Source of the DNA: Desulfovibrionaceae bacterium
GTDB taxonomy: Bacteria > Desulfobacterota > Desulfovibrionia > Desulfovibrionales > Desulfovibrionaceae
Direction: 5' to 3'
Length of the DNA stretch: 8,728 nt
Assembly (NCBI GenBank): GCA_030539415.1
Contig: JAUNSE010000026.1
Span: forward strand, 1-8,728
Positions 6,455 to 8,728 of the stretch are shown in pieces. Numbering within the stretch: position 1 is the stretch's first letter; every line of letters begins with the position of its first letter. Made by a program: the position numbers and the translations under genes. The notes beneath the pieces were generated by a model, which saw nothing but the letters and a program-made list of their open reading frames with translations, ran no database searches and was not told where the DNA came from.

Positions 6455-6503
6455 AGACGGGTCGCTCTCACCACTTCCCATGCCTGACAGAATGCTTCAG
6501 CCG
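6448..6503 (+). repeat. 9-bp inverted repeat spanning the sfsA stop codon
   Basis: CGGCTGAAG (6448-6456, containing the TGA stop) and CTTCAGCCG (6495-6503) are perfect inverted repeats with a 38-base spacer. No T run follows, so it is not a standard intrinsic terminator; it might stabilise the 3' end of the mRNA. The rest of the 212-bp gap to the ligase gene has no gene. Confidence 0.45.
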
Positions 6504-6666
6504 AAGTCCGCGTGCCTCCTCACCGGCCCCTTCCTGGCGTGCAATCTTGTCATCAGAGCGTTTTTGGCATAGGTGTTTAAGCGGTTTTTCATGCGGCACG
6601 TCCCTTGTTTGCGGATTACCTGCAGACGCTGCCGGGCCTTCCACTCCCATTGCCGAGGATTCCGCC

Positions 6667-7956
6667 ATGGACAAAACATTTCGCTTCATTCCGCGCTACA
6701 CAGACGAAGAACTGCATGCACTGCAGACAAAAGGGCTGATCTGGACTGTCCATCAGGCTGAGAAGTCGCCTCAGTACAGGGAGCTCTTCCGCAAGGCCGG
6801 CGTCAGTGCCGATGACATCCGCAGTCTTGACGACCTGCAGAAGCTTCCCACCACCGATGCCGACGACCTGCGCGCCGGCTACCCGCTGCCGCTGTGCTGC
6901 GTGGAGCCCAGAGACATCGTCCGCATCCATTCCTCCAGCGGCACGACCGGCAAGCGCAAGATCCTTGCCTACACGGCCAAGGATGTGCTGATGTTCAACA
7001 CCCAGATGGCCCGCTGCTACGAGATGGCCGGACTCACCCCCGAGGACCGCATGCAGATTGCCGTCGGATACGGACTGTGGACTGCCGGAGCAGGCTTCCA
7101 GATGGGAAGCGAGATGTTCGGCCTGCTGACCATTCCCGTAGGTCCGGGCAATCTGCAGATACATCTGCAGATGATGGAGGACATGGGCACCACCTGCTTC
7201 GGCGCCACGGCCTCCATGTCCCTGCTTCTCGCCGAAGAGGTCGAGCGCGCCGGCATTCGCGACAGGCTGAAGCTGCGCACCATCATCTGCGGCTCGGAAA
7301 TCCGCAGCGAGAAGATGCGTCTGGCCATCGAGTCCAAGCTCGGCCTGAAAGACAGCTACGATATCGGCGGCATGACCGAGATGTACGGCCCCGGCACCTC
7401 CATCGACTGCATCTACCATACAGGCCTGCACTACTGGGCGGACCTGTTCATCATCGAATTTCTGGATCCCATCACGCACAAGCCTGTTCCCGAAGGGCAG
7501 CTCGGCGAAATGGTTGTCACGAGTCTCGTCAAGGAGGCGGCGCCGCTTGTCCGCTACCGCACGCACGACCTGGCCTACAAAGTGCCCGGCAAGTGCGAAT
7601 GCGGCCTCAACATGCCGCGTCATTCCGCCATCATGGGCCGCTCGGACGACATGATCATCTTCCGCGGCGTCAACATCTACCCCGGCCAGATTGCCGAGGT
7701 GCTGGCAAAGCATCCTGAAATCGGCAGCGAATACCAGGTGCAGCTGAGCCGCGACGACAAGGCCATCGACCACATGACGCTCACCGTCGAGCGTGCCGCC
7801 AATCAGACCAGCGACATCGACGAAGGCCTCGCGCGCCGCATCGAAGAGGACATGCGCCTCTCGCTGCTGGTGCGCCTTGAGGTGTCCATCACCGACCCGT
7901 CCACTCTGCCCAGGACCTTCAGCAAGTCCAAGCGCATTGTGGACAACCGCCAGTAG
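6667..7956 (+). CDS. paaK: Phenylacetate-CoA ligase family enzyme
   Basis: A 429-residue ANL-superfamily adenylate-forming enzyme of usual PaaK length. It would activate an aryl acid such as phenylacetate with ATP and CoA via an acyl-adenylate, in the cytosol; some anaerobe homologues are thought to run in reverse to make ATP from arylacetyl-CoA. Motifs: the ATP loop HSSSGTTGKRK (88-98), the A5 region MTEMYGPG (236-243), RYRTHDL (296-302) with Asp301, a PaaK-type Cys pair CEC (310-312), GRSDDMIIFRGVNIYP (324-339), and a C-terminal LPRTFSKSKRIVDNR (414-428) bearing the candidate catalytic lysines 420 and 422. The ATG at 6667 fits family length and has GAGGA eight to nine bases upstream; the frame is open 40 codons further but that part is not conserved-looking. 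The methyltransferase gene starts 14 bases after the stop, so an operon is likely. True substrate is unknown, hence the symbol is family-level. Confidence 0.9.
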   Translation: MDKTFRFIPRYTDEELHALQTKGLIWTVHQAEKSPQYRELFRKAGVSADDIRSLDDLQKLPTTDADDLRAGYPLPLCCVEPRDIVRIHSSSGTTGKRKILAYTAKDVLMFNTQMARCYEMAGLTPEDRMQIAVGYGLWTAGAGFQMGSEMFGLLTIPVGPGNLQIHLQMMEDMGTTCFGATASMSLLLAEEVERAGIRDRLKLRTIICGSEIRSEKMRLAIESKLGLKDSYDIGGMTEMYGPGTSIDCIYHTGLHYWADLFIIEFLDPITHKPVPEGQLGEMVVTSLVKEAAPLVRYRTHDLAYKVPGKCECGLNMPRHSAIMGRSDDMIIFRGVNIYPGQIAEVLAKHPEIGSEYQVQLSRDDKAIDHMTLTVERAANQTSDIDEGLARRIEEDMRLSLLVRLEVSITDPSTLPRTFSKSKRIVDNRQ

Positions 7957-7970
7957 GACAGGCCGGCAGA

Positions 7971-8728
7971 ATGCGCTTCGACCGCAGCCGGCGTCAGGCG
8001 CCGGACAGACAGCGTGCAAGGCAGCAGGACAGACATTCGTCCGCCGAAAGGGAGGGCAGAGGACACGGCCGCAGACTGCACGGTCTGGGGGAAGACCCCG
8101 AACTGGCCAGGCGTCTGGCCCGCCTCTCTCCCGACAGGCTGGCCGAAAAGGATCTGCCCGCGGAGGACTTCAGCGTTCAGATTGCGCCAAGAGGCCTGAT
8201 GGGCCCCCTGCTGGACGAACTGGGCGACAGGGTCATTGCCGCCCGCGGCAGGGCCGTGCTGGCCCTGGGGCGTGAAGGCGCGGTCTGGGCGCAGAACGTC
8301 TGGACCGACCCCGTCTGGCTGCACATTTCGTCCATCGGCGACGCGGCGAGAAAACTGTCGGCCATGCAGCGCAACTGGCGTGCGCATCTGGACTTCGAAA
8401 GCGGTCTCAACCGCCGCGCCACCCTGGTGGAGCAGAGTCTGCCGCACGTCTCGGCAAAGCCCCTGGTCTACGGAGAGCCGGCGCCTTCCGCACCGCTTGG
8501 CGCCTTTCTGCTCTGGCGTCCGGACCTGATGCTGGCTTCGGCGGCCACAAGCTCTCCCTTTGCGGACGGCGAGGCGCGCTTTGAGGAGAACAGGGACGAG
8601 CCGCCCGGGCGGGCCTATCTGAAGCTCTGGGAATCCTTCACGCTGCTGGGAAAGAAGCCCGGACCGGGTGATCTGTGCGTGGAGCTCGGCGCTGCGCCGG
8701 GCAGCTGGACATGGGTGCTGGCGCAGAC
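7971..8728 (+). CDS. RlmM/FtsJ-like SAM-dependent methyltransferase (3' end outside window)
   Basis: An open frame of 252 codons that runs off the right edge without a stop. The C-terminal part shows GRAYLKLWESFTLLG (213-227) followed by GPGDLCVELGAAPGSWTWVLAQ (231-252). The second stretch is a Rossmann SAM-binding motif I (ELGAAPG). Together they resemble the core of RlmM (23S rRNA C2498 2'-O-methyltransferase) and its FtsJ-type relatives; Lys218 is positioned like the first catalytic Lys of that family. Residues 66-190, starting FSVQIAPRGLMGPL, would be the preceding substrate-recognition part. The first about 40 residues are Arg/Gln-rich and look unstructured. The ATG is 14 bases after the ligase stop; only a weak AGGA lies upstream (7955-7958, overlapping that stop), so the exact start is not certain. 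Likely co-transcribed with the ligase. Methyltransferase class is firm; the rRNA target is inferred. Confidence 0.8.
   Translation, partial: MRFDRSRRQAPDRQRARQQDRHSSAEREGRGHGRRLHGLGEDPELARRLARLSPDRLAEKDLPAEDFSVQIAPRGLMGPLLDELGDRVIAARGRAVLALGREGAVWAQNVWTDPVWLHISSIGDAARKLSAMQRNWRAHLDFESGLNRRATLVEQSLPHVSAKPLVYGEPAPSAPLGAFLLWRPDLMLASAATSSPFADGEARFEENRDEPPGRAYLKLWESFTLLGKKPGPGDLCVELGAAPGSWTWVLAQ

Noticed and set aside
6536..6552. Possible sigma-54 promoter (TGGC followed by TTGT) upstream of the ligase
   Set aside because: Spacing is one base too long and the -12 GC is missing. A TTGTCA (6547) with a TAGGTG 17 bases later is also too weak to call.
6556..6595. Imperfect direct repeat (AGCGTTTTTGGCAT / AGCGGTTTTTCATG) upstream of the ligase
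   Set aside because: Short, imperfect and T-rich; it could be chance. No protein site recognised.
6547..6666. 40-codon upstream extension of the CoA ligase
   Set aside because: No ribosome-binding site and no family-like sequence; the ATG at 6667 gives normal PaaK length.
6616..8019. 467-codon minus-strand open frame opposite the CoA ligase
   Set aside because: Mirrors the ligase codons, contains no recognisable motif and has no good ribosome-binding site; the plus strand carries all ligase motifs.
7793..8275. 160-codon plus-strand frame across the ligase/methyltransferase junction
   Set aside because: Out of frame with both real genes, Arg/Ser/Pro-rich, no motif; the frame from 7971 carries the methyltransferase motifs.

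Overview
The window is high-GC bacterial chromosome carrying ordinary housekeeping and metabolic genes. The gene set fits a deltaproteobacterium of the Desulfovibrionaceae: a secreted FG-GAP/VCBS protein, PurD-PurE, a Thermus-type aspartate aminotransferase, SfsA, a phenylacetate-CoA ligase and an RlmM-like methyltransferase, with strong preference for C/G-ending codons. That placement is inferred from protein style, not from a marker gene. I see no phage, IS, CRISPR, toxin-antitoxin or defence genes.

Layout from left to right: (1) 131-1414 (+), a secreted beta-propeller-type protein ending at a very strong intrinsic terminator. (2) 1656-3463 (+), a two-gene purine operon, purD-purE, ending in a 14-bp hairpin. 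(3) 3605-4014 (-), two copies of a complete tRNA-Ala(GGC) transcription unit, each with its own promoter, tRNA and terminator, in a 160-bp direct repeat with five differences, none inside the tRNA. (4) 4122-5321 (-), a class I aminotransferase of the aspartate type. Its leader contains an intrinsic terminator about 45 nt before the start codon, plus competing base-pairings that look like an attenuator. (5) 5645-6454 (+), sfsA, divergent from the aminotransferase across a 323-bp region rich in inverted repeats. (6) 6667-7956 (+), a phenylacetate-CoA ligase family enzyme. (7) 7971 to the right edge (+), the first 252 codons of an RlmM/FtsJ-like SAM-dependent methyltransferase, probably in the same operon as the ligase.

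How the genes relate: purD and purE catalyse two separate steps of de novo IMP synthesis; purK is not in the window. The aminotransferase and the arylacetate-CoA ligase could both act in amino-acid metabolism, but they are on opposite strands with sfsA between them, so the sequence does not show a shared pathway. The paired tRNA-Ala(GGC) genes match the abundant GCC alanine codons of the neighbouring genes.

No clearly new system is present. The strongest candidate for something undescribed is the attenuator-like leader RNA of the aminotransferase (5366-5450, minus strand). Next are the duplicated tRNA units, whose two copies share an unusual U50-U64 mismatch in the T-stem.
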